Assembly (NCBI GenBank): GCA_015501585.1
Contig: JADNRY010000315.1
Location: 1-64,000, forward strand
DNA from: Rhodocollybia butyracea
Lineage: Eukaryota > Basidiomycota > Agaricomycetes > Agaricales > Omphalotaceae
Direction: 5' to 3'
Length of the DNA stretch: 64,000 nucleotides
Shown: positions 45,238 to 57,337 of the stretch, one piece after another
How the letters are laid out: the number at the start of each line of letters is the position of its first letter
Numbering within the stretch: the first letter of the stretch is position 1
Notes under the pieces: generated by a model
What the model saw: the letters and a program-made list of their open reading frames with translations, nothing else
What the model was told of the DNA's origin: nothing
Database searches by the model: none
Translations under genes and position numbers: made by a program

Positions 45238-48200
45238 GTACCTGTATAGTGCTCCAGCTTTGCTATAACGATCGATATCACGTCTATTGCAGTACTCTGC
45301 CGCCATGACTTCACGAATCGTTGGGAATTACATAGTTATCAGAATTTTGTCTCATGGTCTTGAGCTTCAATAGGATAGAAATTGTAACATCAAACATGTG
45401 AATGGTACCTGAATGCAACTAATAACTACTCATGAGGCTTGTTTTAATTGCTCCCATGGAACATTCATGAGCGTGTGGCTTGAAAGAGAACTCTCCGGAA
45501 GACTGAGGTGATTCCATATGCATGGCAAGCGATTCGTGATCGAGGAGCAGATATCAGACAGCAAGAAGGGCTTGAAGGCCAGAGGCCTCGGTGGTTATTG
45601 ATAGATATAGAACATGTATGGGAGTGTGGGTAGTGTTGGAAAATAACGGACTTCGATTTGCATCCATTGACCACCAGCACAGCCAGTAGCGCAGGTTGTA
45701 CACCACCGTTATCTTGATTCATCAGTTGGGAGATACCTTCTGAGGCTATCATGGCTATTGGATTTATACACGACGCGGGCTGGCCAAGATCTCCAACTCC
45801 TCTATGTTCGTACACCCATCTTTGTCCGACATTAATCTCGCGGCATCGGTCTCGGTGTTGCAGATTTCAGAATACGGATGAACTCTTATTGAAGCTCGAA
45901 TGGTTGAGCCCAGAGAAACCTCGAATTCAGATGGGGCTTCGGGATCACTAGGCTCGGACGCCAGCTGGGTGGCTGCATGTAATACGCCGATTTGCACATA
46001 TATCTTCCTGGATTATACGAGTGTGAGTATCAGGTGCCGTGGATGGGAAGAACTTTGCGCTTACGAGAATTGGAGGGTTGAATGAGGAAATACTCGCCAT
46101 AGTCTTTTCCTGTAGGTTGATGTTGGAAGGGTGTGAGTCAATGAAGAGTGGTTGTCAGTGTAGAGATAGGACTCATGAAGGAGAGGGTACCCGAGGAGGC
46201 GGACTGGACAGAGAGAAAACAGAATATGGCTTGGGCAGGTTCATTGTGACGGGGAGAAACACGATTATCGGATCCGGCAAGGCGGTGCGCCTTCGCCCAC
46301 AGTACTAGTCATCAGATGCCATTCCGTTGTGTCGAGTTGAATACAAGTGGACAATCTACTGGACAACGACCGCAGTGGCATGCATGAAAGGAAGCAAAAT
46401 AAAAACAAGCTAGAGACCGGAAGACAACAACATGAGCTATAACCGTTATATTGATATCAGTGCATCGTTCACAGGTTGGATTTGGAGGAGGGTCATTCCG
46501 GAGAAGCAGTAGCCAAACAATCCTGCGCGAGGCGAAATGTGCTACGCGTAACCGATTGAGGCAAGATAGTCATTCTTGTACACCTCGTCTTCTTACCACA
46601 GATCGCGACCGAACAATGGCATCCAACTCGAAGCTGTAGTGCGTAATACCGCGCGCGCTTGAGGCCCATTATCCAAAACAAAGTGCATGTGCGTGTAAGG
46701 TTGACTCTATGGACTTTCGGTGAAAAGTTCTAGAACACTGCTTTGTAATCTGGATCAGGCCCAATCGGGCCAAGTCACGAGCCGGTTTGTCGTTTTCTCC
46801 ACTTCCTACTTCCCTTTGGCAAGTTTACAGGTTATAAAACTGGCCGAGAAGACTGTTCTTATTCTCCAGTTCCTCACTGGTCATACACGCATCTTTGTCG
46901 GACTGTAATCTCCCAGAAGCACGATCTTGCAGAAGATGGTGGTTGTGTTGGTCTCTGAGAACCTACTAGGCCTTGTCGTTTTCGAAAAACACCATCGGAT
47001 AATTGTCGTCACAGATAAAGCTCTTTCAAATGATGGAGCTCAGAGAAAACTCTAATTCAATATTCAGACGTGGACTAGACTGGAGCTGCAGGGATCGCGA
47101 TGAGACTGAGTACCTACCAAATGTTCGCGCGGTGGTGGGTAAATCGCGTCCGCTGCATGTAATATGCTGGTTTGAATATTTCTTTTGGAATATACAAATT
47201 CGAGTGTTAGATGCTGCGGATGGGAGGGGCTTTGCCTATATCACTTATCGTTTGTTGGATAGGTAAATCTTGAATCGAATTCGAGATGAAGGAAGGATTA
47301 TGCGACATACGCTCTTCCTGTCGGACGAAGCTGGATGCGCTTGAATCAACGAGCAACAGTTGTAATTCGATGACCAGGGTAGTAGGATCTCCAGTGACGA
47401 GAAGCTCGAAGACTCCTGTGTCTCAAACGTGACTTCGGATTAGGTTGGAGACTGCCTACACATCCGATCTACAGCATGTTGGTATGCGACTCAGCGTACT
47501 GCATAAGTCGTCACATGTACGTACCAAGCATTCCATAATGACCGTCAATCGAACCATGTTCTGAGTTCTTGTATAGGCGTCACTGGCGATGATTGTAGCT
47601 CGACAACCGAGGACCGCCGGTTTGTCTTTCGAGTGGGGAAAACTACAAGAGTTCAACGTTCACGATGTAGACCATGATTTTCGGGTTCTCGTAGGCTGCG
47701 TTGTTGGATTCAAGCAATTTAGAAAGTGTAACGAGGTTCGGAGTGAAGACATACGGGATTCCGGAACATGTATGATCAAAGTACGCTATTGAGATCTATC
47801 TATACCCTGTTGCAAAGGCACTGATACTTGAACCAGCTGTAAGTGTGTCGTCGTTTATACGATCCTTGGAGCTTTCTCGAGCATATGCAATATACCGTTT
47901 GTGTGTTAAAGTTCATCGACATCTTTTGACCTCGACTCTCTCGGACTCTACCGTACTCAATATGATCACCAGTAACCAGATGTTACGGGAGCGCAAATTT
48001 TCAACTCGACACGAAGGACATCCCACCTTGTAATATAGCAGTCGATGCAAAGAACGATCCACCTAGTAAAAAAAGTAAGCACAATCTTTTTGGCGACAGC
48101 TCAGAGCAACTTAGATGTTTACTTGGCATATCCAGGACATCAAAGCGTTGAGTGACCCGAAACAAGGGCATCGATGCACTGCGCATTCTTTGTGAGATTT

Positions 48201-48392
48201 CAATGAGCCAGCTGTCGTTATCCTCCATTCGAATAACAGACAAGAAATAATTTATTTTCATTTTTATCTACACGCGCAACTAGACAAACAAATACCTTCA
48301 AACCCCAACTCTCAACGAAAGAAGTTGTGACAGTGGGGAGACCAGTACCGCATGGACTGGTGTTTTTGATAGTAGTGGAAAAGCCAGGAGGA
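45238..48392. other. Intergenic with inverted cluster blocks
   Basis: No supported gene. 45,740-46,100 and 46,690-47,350 are inverted, diverged copies of block R. 46,235-46,330 is the sequence into whose paralogue the retroelement inserted. 47,360-47,790 and 47,800-48,300 are inverted versions of the shared and downstream blocks of the hydrophobin cluster. Confidence 0.5.
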
Positions 48393-49027
48393 CTAAGCGT
48401 CGGACGGGGTCGAAGGAGCAACGCACGCGGCGCCGGTAGAGCCACCTACGGAACTTGAGTCAGTAAAGAATTCCAAAAATCATAAACAGCCTTCAAGTTC
48501 ACCGTCAACTTCACAACAAAGAGGTTGGTATAGGTCATTGCTATGAAGCCAACAATGAGGCGGAAGATCGACAAGTAACAGCAGAATGGGATAGCTTACC
48601 AAGTATCTCCAAAGCTAAGAGAAATACAGCCCTCGCCTGCATCGCCGATGGGAGTTCGGATGCTGTACAAGCAGCACAGGGAAGTGGTACCAGTGGGACA
48701 GGCGTCGGAATCGGTGGCCTGACGAAGTGAGATCTTAGGCACCGCGGAGATAGGAAGCTTAGGGACAGGGACAGCAGGGGGAGCTGGCAGGGCAGGGCCA
48801 GCGGGGGGAGCGGGGGCGACAGCAGGAGCTTTTCTAGGAAGGAGCCCACCGAGTTCACCGAGACCCGGGGCGGGTGCTGGGGCTGGTGCAGGGGCAGGGG
48901 CTGGAGCTTTTCGGTGAAGGAGGTCGCTTGGGCCTGGAGCGGGGGCTGGGTGATGTGGGGGGCGGGCTGGGATAGCAACAGTAAGGGTAACGAGAGCGGC
49001 GGTGACTAAAGCCAGTTTCAACTGCAT
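48393..49027 (-). CDS. Spacer-type hydrophobin-like protein, - strand (172 aa, 3 exons)
   Basis: Exons 49027-48600, 48540-48503 and 48445-48393 give 519 nt. A signal peptide (MQLKLALVTAALVTLTVA) is followed by a short spacer with HRKAP, LLPRKAP and Ala-Pro runs, and the module C-x7-CC-x14-C-x8-C-x7-CC-x10-C. Both introns occupy the family positions (TG|C; phase 1). An in-frame upstream ATG exists at 49102, but it lies right at the TATA box (49107-49102), so the ATG before the signal peptide is chosen. Upstream and downstream blocks match those of the + strand cluster but inverted, as expected if this gene was turned round by the 26.15-50.65 kb inversion. It has the shortest spacer of the intact copies. 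Confidence 0.85.
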
Positions 49028-49101
49028 AGTGAGTGTGGGTGAAAGTACTTGAACGGCTGTTGGTTTTTCGAGTGAGGAATGAAGCAGACTTTGGGCCAGC
49101 A

Positions 49102-49107
49102 TTTATA
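49102..49107 (-). promoter_or_regulatory. TATA box of the 49027 gene
   Basis: On the - strand GGGTATAAATGCTGGCCC, 75 bp before the chosen ATG. Confidence 0.65.
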
Positions 49108-50647
49108 CCCTTTCCAAGCGTTGAGACGCTGTTTGTGTGCGTTTGGCTTTCCGCTGTTTCATTATACTTTGTAGAGACACTCTCCACGACGCTACCGAAA
49201 CTTGGCTCGTTCATTGGAGAGTGCTCAGCTGTCTATTCCACCATCACAAAGAGGGTAACTGAGAGCAAGTACACATTGAATTACGGTGCGTTGACCTTCA
49301 ATTTCTTTGAGAAATGAGCATAGAATCCTGTGTAGAAAGTAACGTTTTTCGGAGCTTACCAGCCCAAAATCTCTGCCCCGGACGCTTGTTCGCTTGCTCT
49401 GCGAGAATCTGTCGATGTTTCTGGCTGTCCTTCTGATACATTAAATCTGAGCGGCTTTAGTAAGGATCTCTGGTGACGAGAAGGGTCAAAGACTCCTACC
49501 GCGACGGTATGTGCTAAATGCAACTTCGGATTAGGTTGGTGACACCATGTATACATCCAATCTACAATATCTCAATGAAGAATAGGGTATCCGAGGAGGT
49601 GGATTGAGCAGAAAGAAAACAGAATATGGCTTGGACAGGTTCATTGTGACTGAGAGAAACACGATTACCGGATCCAGCAGGAGGGTGCTTCGTTCACAGA
49701 TGTTATTCCGTTATGTCGAATGGACAATCGGCTGGACAAGGAGCGCAGTAGCATACGCACGTAAAAGGAAAACAAGCTAGAGGCCGGAAGACAGTTATAA
49801 CGATATCAGTGTATCGTTCCCAGATTGGATTTAACGGAGGGTCGTTCCGGAGAAGCAGGAAATGTCCTAGTTCCCATACGCGTAACGGATTAAGATTAAG
49901 GCAGAGATAGTATTAATCGGCCAACCTCGCCTTCCTACTACAAATCGCATCCGAACAATGGCATCCAGCTCGAAGGTGGATGTTCTGGAGCGCTGCTTTG
50001 TAATCCGGATCACTCGGGCCAAGTCACGAGCCTGTTTTTCGTGGTTGTCGATGTGCTCGTTTTCTCAACTTCCTACTTCTCTTTGGCAAGTTTGCAGGCT
50101 ATAAAACTGGCCGAGAAGACAATTCTTATTCTCCGGCTCCTCGCTGGTCGTACACGGATCTTTGTCGGACTGTAATCTCCCAGAAGTACGATCTTGCGGA
50201 TTCTAGAAAGATGGTGGTTGTGAGAACCTATTGGGTATTGTCGCCTTCGAAAAACACCAGCGGATAATTGTCGTCGCAGAAGAAGCTTTCTCGAATGACG
50301 GAGCTCAGACAAAACTCGAGTTCAATATTCAGATTCGGACGCGGCTTGGGAACGATTAGGCTGGAGCGCTGGAGCTGCAGGGATTGCAATGACACTGAGG
50401 GCTTGCCACAGCGCTGCTGGTGGGTGAATCGCGTTTGCTGCATGTAATACGCCGATTTGAGTATTTCTTTCTGGAATATACAAATTCGAGTATTAGGTGC
50501 TGCCGATGGGTTACCGTTAGTAAATCTGGAATCGAATTCGGGTTGAAGGAAGGAATACTCGTCGCGCGCTCTTCCTGTAGGACGAAGCTGGAGGCGCTTG
50601 AATCAACGAGCAATAGTCGGAATTCGATGACCAGGATAAGATAGTAG
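49108..50647. other. Inverted cluster blocks up to the right breakpoint
   Basis: No supported gene. 49,110-49,440 is the upstream block (inverted), 49,560-49,760 the insertion-site paralogue, 49,950-50,600 block R (inverted). The block ends CGAATTCGATGACCAGGATA..TAGTAG, the complement of the landmark that is missing right of 26,148. Confidence 0.55.
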
Positions 50648-50650
50648 AGG
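50648..50650. other. Right breakpoint of the 24.5-kb inversion
   Basis: AGG shared with 26149-26151. To the left is hydrophobin-cluster repeat, to the right the coding sequence GCAAAAGGCAAAGGC of the retroelement gene. Confidence 0.7.
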
Positions 50651-52270
50651 CAAAAGGCAAAGGCAAAAAAGGCGACCCCTCCGTGATCACCGTGAGTTCC
50701 TACTCTTCTTTCTTTTTCCCGGATTCTGACTGTCTCATTTTTCCTAGCCCAAACTGAAACGCAAACGTCAGAATGAGCCCACGGAAGAAATCGAGGCCGC
50801 ATCCCTTCCTGTCCCCCATCCCGCTCCTAAACTCAAGACTGTCAAGAAGTCCAATCCGGTTATCGAGATCCCCGTTCCCGTGGCTTCCAGTTCTAAGATC
50901 AAGGGGCCCCACTTGCGGAGTCTTCTCGTGAACCTACACCTGTGCATACTCCGCCCGAGAACTTGGTTTTCCTTGTTCCCAAGGGAGATGTGGGAAACGT
51001 TGACCTCGACAATATCTTCAAGAGACTCGCTGCACAATCCTCCAAGGAGTTTGCAAAGAGTGGATCTCGAGAATACCACACCGTGATCATTCGTTTCGAG
51101 CGTGATGCCATGGATCTGCCGTCTTTTGACGAGATTGTCCCCAAGGGGACCCAAGTAAGTTCTATTCCGTTTTTCTCTACACTGCAAGACTAACGCTTCG
51201 GCCTTTTTATTGCAGAAGCCAAAGGAACTCTTCAAGGCTGAGCTCACTTGGGGCCTTACTCCTGAGTTAGATGCCTTCAAGGATCTTCCTGCACTCAGCA
51301 CGGGCGGTCACCAAATGTCTTGGTTGGACTTTGTCCGAGCAAACCGCGCATTGTGTCGAGTAAGTTTTCAGCTTATCGATAATTTAAATTTTAACATGAT
51401 TTTCAGACTCCGGCTGTTATCTGTGAGAACCCTTGCATCCAGTGTGGCGGTTGCTGTACCAAGGGTACCAAGGGAGAGGATAAGCAGGATAAGCCGGACT
51501 GCTTGTATGCCTGTGACAAACACGGTAACCGTAAGTATGGGACTGGATGTCCAAACTGTGCTATGTCGCACCAACCTTGTTCAGACACTTTTCGTGTGCT
51601 GGAACTAGTCGAGGTGCTCAACAATACGTACAAGTCGGCAGAGAACGCACCGATTAGTGAGTACTAATTAATGCTTCCTGACTTTCTACTAACTAACATT
51701 ATCATAGACATGGCCCGGCAAGTCAGCACTGTCCTTCATGTTTGCGAGGCTTATGACGCTGCCATCGAGACCCGCAACCAACTCAACAGCACAGTCGAGA
51801 AGCTGTTTACCTCTCTGCAGAGCGAAGTTCAGGAGCTCCGTCACATTGGCAAGGACCCACTTGTCTTCGTGGAATCCTATGTTCCAACATTCCCCGAGAA
51901 CCAGTTGGACCTCACGCACTGGAGCTTCTTGTGTTCCTTCATGGGATGGGACTTGGACTTCTGTTTCAAGACTAATGAACGGTATGAACGGTTCCTTAGC
52001 AAGAACATCCGGGTCGCCGTTGTTCCAGCGCCCGATGGGTCTGTTCCCGAGGATACGCTCAAAGTCCCTCCGGCCACTACTCCTCCTCTGGACTCTCCAA
52101 CTCATTCAACAACCAGTCTTCCAGTGGAAGATTCGGTCATTCTTTCTCCAGGGAGTCCTCGAGGTGAACAGTCGTCGGTCATGGGTAGTCCTCGTTCTCT
52201 TCGTGCGTCGTCTGGCGGTGACCGGGATGAAGCCCAGGACAAACTTATGGAGGGAGTTGAGACATCGTAA
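50651..52270 (+). pseudogene. 3' half of the antisense retroelement gene
   Basis: Exons 50651-50691 (continuing exon 4 of the 5' half), 50748-51154, 51216-51359, 51407-51656 and 51708-52270. Basic/Pro-rich linker (AKGKGKKGDPSVIT, PKLKRKRQNEP), then NLVFLVPKGDVGNVDLDNIF and SWLDFVRANRALCR. Next comes a Cys-rich knuckle region starting CENPCIQCGGCC, with further Cys in DCLYACDKHGN and GTGCPNCAMSHQPC, which could bind zinc. The C-terminal part has a helical domain (VLHVCEAYDAAIETRNQLNS...) and a Ser/Pro-rich tail. The second exon has 407 nt, one short, with a base missing in GGGGCCCC near 50,905. It has no own start; together with 26138-27355 it makes a protein of about 815 aa. Not recognised as a known family. 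Confidence 0.7.
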
Positions 52271-53345
52271 GATGCCAAGATCACTCCTCCTAAGTTTGTG
52301 GTCTTCTCGGGTCTGGGTCTGCCGCGTGCATTGCCGAATTGTCCATGGACGTTAAATCAATTTTCTTTTTTTATATCGTATTTCGTTGCTCGCCCCTCGC
52401 ATGGGGATTTCTCTATTGTCTCCCCTCTCTGGGGCAGTATCGTAGTATTCTTAGGTATATAGGCACCTTTAGAATATAGTAGAATAAAGCCTATAAAATA
52501 ACAAGACCTTCGGGTCAAACGTGTACATATCATACTCGAGTGACTTTCCTAAGTCTTAAGTTTTCATAAGTTGAATTCTTGGGAAGGCTTTCAGCACGAT
52601 AGCCTATTCTCGGGAGTTTTGTTATAATAGCATAAGTTTTCCTTGAGTACCGTACCAGCTCTTTGTAGCATGTTAGAGTATACTCGTGGAAAGCTTTTTA
52701 TGACTCGAATTCCGGCCCTTGGGAACCTATACGGTTTGTTAAAGGTGTAATCAAGGCTTCGAGGGAAAGCCTAGAGAAGACTCATCATCCCTAAGTAAGC
52801 TGGGGCGATGCAATCTTTCCCTAGATATTGACATTCTTTCAATACAACATCCAATCTTGGATCAGGTCCTGTTTAGGGCATAGTGATGACTGTCAAAATG
52901 AAATCCATTGATGCTTGATATTATGGGTGTAAGGTTTTTCCTAGCGTTTTTGTCTTCCGGAGAATTATTGCGGTGAGGTACCTGCGTTAGGTTTCCCCGT
53001 GCCGCTTCTAATACTCTTTAAGCGTTCGCTTTATGTTTTGCCTAGTGTTCTCCCTTTTTTTGAGCAATGTTATGGTTCCTATTTTGGTCATAGATGTTGT
53101 TGAATAAATTCAAAATTCTCCTTGTGATGGTGGACTGCCTGGAGCTATGGTGTCTTGGCACCATGCGCTTCCCTCCCCAAACTAATGATATCAACTGTCC
53201 TCAGTTGAGCACTTGGGTTTCAGAACGCGCCAGGGACCCGTAGGACTCCGTCGCTCTAAGACATTAACCTATAAAAGCGTCCGCAAAAAACATTTCAAGA
53301 CCCAGTTCACAGAAAACTTTTCCTCAAACTACAAGTCTCTCTACA
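52271..53345. other. Between the two antisense genes
   Basis: No gene. It presumably contains the 3' end of the first gene (AATAAAGCCTATAAAA near 52,482) and the promoter of the second, with TATAAAAG at 53,270. Confidence 0.45.
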
Positions 53346-54977
53346 ATGTCTTCCAAGAACACCCAAAATACCGATGACAAACCGCAGTTCATGAAGAATA
53401 CTATGGAAGCCATTGTTGCCTCCACCAGAACACTCAAAGAGGCTACCAGTCGTCTCCGCGATGCCATTGAGTACAACGAGGATCAGACTCTCCTTCAGGC
53501 GGAGGTTCTCAGCACTGCACAAACACACGTTGACCTTCTTGTGAGCCTCTTTTCGCCTCTTCCACGGGAGCCTGACCTTGATCTCCTGCCTCCACAGACC
53601 ACGTCATTTTATAAGGAGAAAGTACTCAAATTCCCCGCAAATGTTGGTGTCCTTGAGCAAGGACATGATCTCCTTCTCCGCGCGATGAAGATTTGTCCCA
53701 GCGCTAAGACTGCTCATTCTGCGACTGCTGTGCGCCTCGGCAATTTCATCAACGAGCTCAACCTTGCGCTGGTAAGCCCGTTTTAACATATCCGAGAACC
53801 AACACTTATAGATACCGATCCAGGCGGCGTCAAAGAAGGTCTTCTCGGGGGTCACTGGTACTACAGGGCCGGGCCCTTTCACCACTACTCGCGGTAAGCC
53901 TCCTCGCTATGCTACCATCCTGGACTACTGTCTTCCGTCTAAACACGATGTAGGGGCTTCCAGTGCTGCCAACAATGACAAGACCACCGATTATGCGGCA
54001 AAATCCGCCGCTCTCTTCTACCATCTCGTTCTCCAAGGAGTCCAAAGAACCCTCGAAGTCAACTAAAAGCTCTAGTAGCTCTAAAGGTACCATTCTCATC
54101 GACGACGAGGACGAACCCATGGAGGAAGATCATCCCGCTACGCAGATCGCATTCGTAAGTTCTCTTTTCTTAACATATATTATAAAATCCATGAAGCGTG
54201 TGCCTGTATGGATCCCACGATAACTGTGCTGAAGGAACCGTAGTGTTACCATTCACGCTCGGGCTTGCCTCTCCCAAAAGGACCATTTGGCTCTCGGGCT
54301 TGGAATCAACGAGCGGTTGTACTGACTAAAGAGTTCCAGGATCCCCCGGAAATTACTGACGAGCTGGCTCGCGCTCAGGCTTTGAGGAAGAAGACCCGAG
54401 AGTCTAGGAAGTCCTCGAAGGCCAAGGTACTTAGATCCTTTCCTCGGGCCCTGTAAACACTTTGGCTGACGTCTCCACATAGGCTTCCGGTGAAGTGAGT
54501 ACTTCATCACTTAAGAGGAAAGTCGAGGAAACGCCTGTTGCCAATGAAGCGGCCAGTCTTGTCAATGAGTACGGAAAGCGCATGCGTTTCGACGCTGAGC
54601 TCATTGATAGCTCTCCCGAGGATGCTGGTGAGTATTTATAACATGTTTTAACAAATCCGACTTACATTGGTTGCGCAGTTACCCGTGCGCAACGCGAATG
54701 CGTTGTGGCCAAGCAATTCCTTGCTTCTTTGACCGGCCAATTTGGCGAACTCGACTTTGCCTCGATGACCGATACCAATCTCAATGTTCTCTTGAATATT
54801 CATAGGAACGAGTATCTCGGGAACCTGAGCAAGACCCAGGTCTTTTACGCTCGTGCTCTCCAAGCTCAGAAAGTCACAGACAGCTTGGTCCACCTTTTGA
54901 AGTTCAGAGAGGACTCAGAAATGGCAGAAGGCGTACGTCAACTTTCCCTTGAACATTGTCAGACAAGCGGGCGTTAA
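53346..54977 (+). CDS. Second antisense retroelement gene, unknown function (six exons)
   Basis: Exons 53346-53771, 53812-53893, 53954-54154, about 54244-54426, 54483-54627 and 54679-54977. The first encodes a helical protein (MSSKNTQNTDDKPQFMKNTM, STRTLKEATSRLRDAIEY). Exon 3 in its best frame is Ser/Lys-rich and acidic (KGTILIDDEDEPMEEDHPAT), but exons 1-2 lead into the neighbouring frame, so one base is missing or one junction is misplaced. The last exon reads VTRAQRECVVAKQFLASLTG...FYARALQAQKVTDSLVHLLK, predicted helical. No catalytic motif is visible. The TATA box is 76 bp upstream. It lies between the first antisense gene and the 3' end of pol, pointing against gag-pol. Confidence 0.6.
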
Positions 54978-55420
54978 TCCACTATGCCTTCAGTGAGCAT
55001 TGGTTGTTGTGAATGTACAGGGATGGAGTGTGCGATGTGTCAATCCTCCCTGTTAGCATCGTTGGAGTGGTAAATAACTTGTAAGTTTTTCTCCCCGGAC
55101 ACTATATCGTTGTCTGAACCGAGCTTCTAGTCGAATTCTTTAAATAAACTTTCTCTCGAGAAACCACAGTCTTTACAGTCTCTTTATCTTCTTCGCCTGG
55201 TAGCCTCTGAGCTCCGGCAATTCGTTTCCAGTACTAGTTAAGCCTATAGTCACTCGTTTATATCTTTAACATAGGCTCTGACTATTACAGTCTTAAAAGC
55301 CCAATAAATCCACGTGTATTGATGCTAACACGGAGTTTTTGAGATTAACATAACTTTGACACAAAGGTAAGTTTCTTTCCACGGAAGAAAATGCATAGTG
55401 TTATAAATCCCTCAAACACG
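54978..55420. other. Between antisense gene and the end of pol
   Basis: No gene; contains converging 3' ends of the antisense gene and of gag-pol. Confidence 0.45.
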
Positions 55421-57337
55421 TTAGCGTTCATTATTAGGTATCACTTTTCGCATTGCGCGGGTTCTGACACGAGGAGCTTCGTCTGTCTCCGGTATAATCT
55501 CTTCCTCGCTTGAATCTTCGTCAGAGTCCAGGTCTTCAGGGTTATAAACCACTTCATCACCGTCTACTGGTTTTCTCAAGGTAGGGATTTGATCAAACAA
55601 GGGGTCCCCCCCTTTACGGATAAATTCCACATCCTCATCATCATCACCATCGTTTACCATGGTGTCTAATTGATCCTTGGTCAAGTCGATGAGATCATGT
55701 ATATCCTCGGGTAAGTCCATAGGTTTGTATCGGGAACGGTGGGGTAAGACCCTAAATGCACCAACTTTGCTTTTCAACACGGTACCATCCATTTCCGCGA
55801 TAATGTAAGAACCTCCCCTAGTTCTACTGATAACGACCATCGGTCCCATATATCTAGGGAACATCTTCCTGTCAAGATTCTTTTCGATTGCTGTATTTCT
55901 AACCTGAACAAGTGTCCCGGGTTTGAAATCGTAGTCGAAGATGACATGGCAATATTTCTTCTCAAACTCCCTTAGGTCTCTTTTCTTATTTTCAGTGACT
56001 CGCTCTTGCATGTCCTCGACAAAGGTTCTATGTTTTGACAAGGCCTGTGCACGATAACCCAATAATTCCTCGGTAGTCAAGATACGATCTGGTGGATTTA
56101 CCAACCATGTAGACTCAATGATATCAAAAGGTAATAATGGTTCTGCGCCGGTTACCAAGAAGAATGGTGAACAACCAAAACCTCTCCTCCCCGTTATTCT
56201 ATCAGCCCATAATACATGTTTAAGGAAGTAGAACCACTTCTTGATATCGCCGCCCGTCGCTTTTACCAGAGCCTGTCGAATATCAAAGTGCGCTCTTTCG
56301 ATTTTGCCATTCCCTTGGGAATTATATGGCGAGACCTGGATCCCTCAAATTCCATATTTATTCTTGAGCCTGTTAACCATAGCTAACATCACCGGGGCGT
56401 TATCTGTGACAACTTCCTCGGGACATCCCCAACAACAGATTATGTCCTCAAAGAACCACTCGGCCAGGGACTTCGCATTTTCTTGCGGTAAGGCCCGGGC
56501 TTCTGACCAACTTGACAGAGAATCCCTAGCGTGAACAATGTACTTACACCTATTGCTCGCGGGTGTGATATTGATAGTATCAACATGCACTTTCTGGAAC
56601 AATGAGGGAGTATGTGTTACGACCGGGGGAATCTTCAGAAGGCGTAATTGACGGTTCTGACAAGGAATGCAAGAGCCAACATACCAATGTACATCGCTTT
56701 CCATATCAGGCCACCAAAAACGTCGATCCAGGAACTCGCAGGTAGCAAATGTTCCTTTATGTGCTAAGCTATCATGCGCGCAATGTAGCATATACATTTG
56801 ACGGTCAGGACTAACCACTAATTGATGCTGAGCACCTTCCTCAGTAGCTTTCTTATAAAGCCAACCTTTCTTATCCACGAAGAATTTCTTTGCTTGGCGC
56901 AAAAAGCTTCGGGCTTCCGGTGCGCTCATGTTTTCTGTGATATCCTTCTCATCACCTGTATGCCACTTGGCAATAGTAGGTAACATATCATCTAGTTTGT
57001 TTCCCCATTCCGACCGACGTTCCCGAGGGTAAGGGTTATCAGCCCTCCATTCCGTGGAGTCTTGTGGAATATGAAGTGTTTGACTGAACGAAGAGTAGAT
57101 TTCACCGTGACTTTTGATCAGCGATTTCCGGTGACGTTCGGATGCTTTCTCGTCATCGAGGGCTTCCTGGAGTTCTTCCTGGATGTCCTCAGGATGACAA
57201 GCTAGCTCACCGAGGTAACCACTGCGTGGGTCAATATTGTCCTTGAAGGACTCAAAATCTAAAGGTTCTTTGGCCCCTTCACCCATGATAAGTTCAACGG
57301 GAGCTCCATCATCGTAATCTTCATAGTCATCTGACAT
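55421..57337 (-). pseudogene. Ty3/gypsy integrase with one in-frame stop
   Basis: Integrase in order: a zinc-finger HHCC (HCAHDSLAHKG ... SCIPCQNRQ), the catalytic core with first Asp in VHVDTINI, second Asp in VVTDNAPVM, and Glu in GKIERA. The tail contains the GPMVVISRTRGGSYIIAE-type C-terminal domain and an acidic end. A TGA at 56345-56347 interrupts the core between the second Asp and the Glu; the frame continues unchanged after it to 55421. The N-terminal 100 residues are the linker that normally follows RNase H. It integrates the cDNA of the element; this copy is inactive unless the stop is read through or erroneous. Confidence 0.85.
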
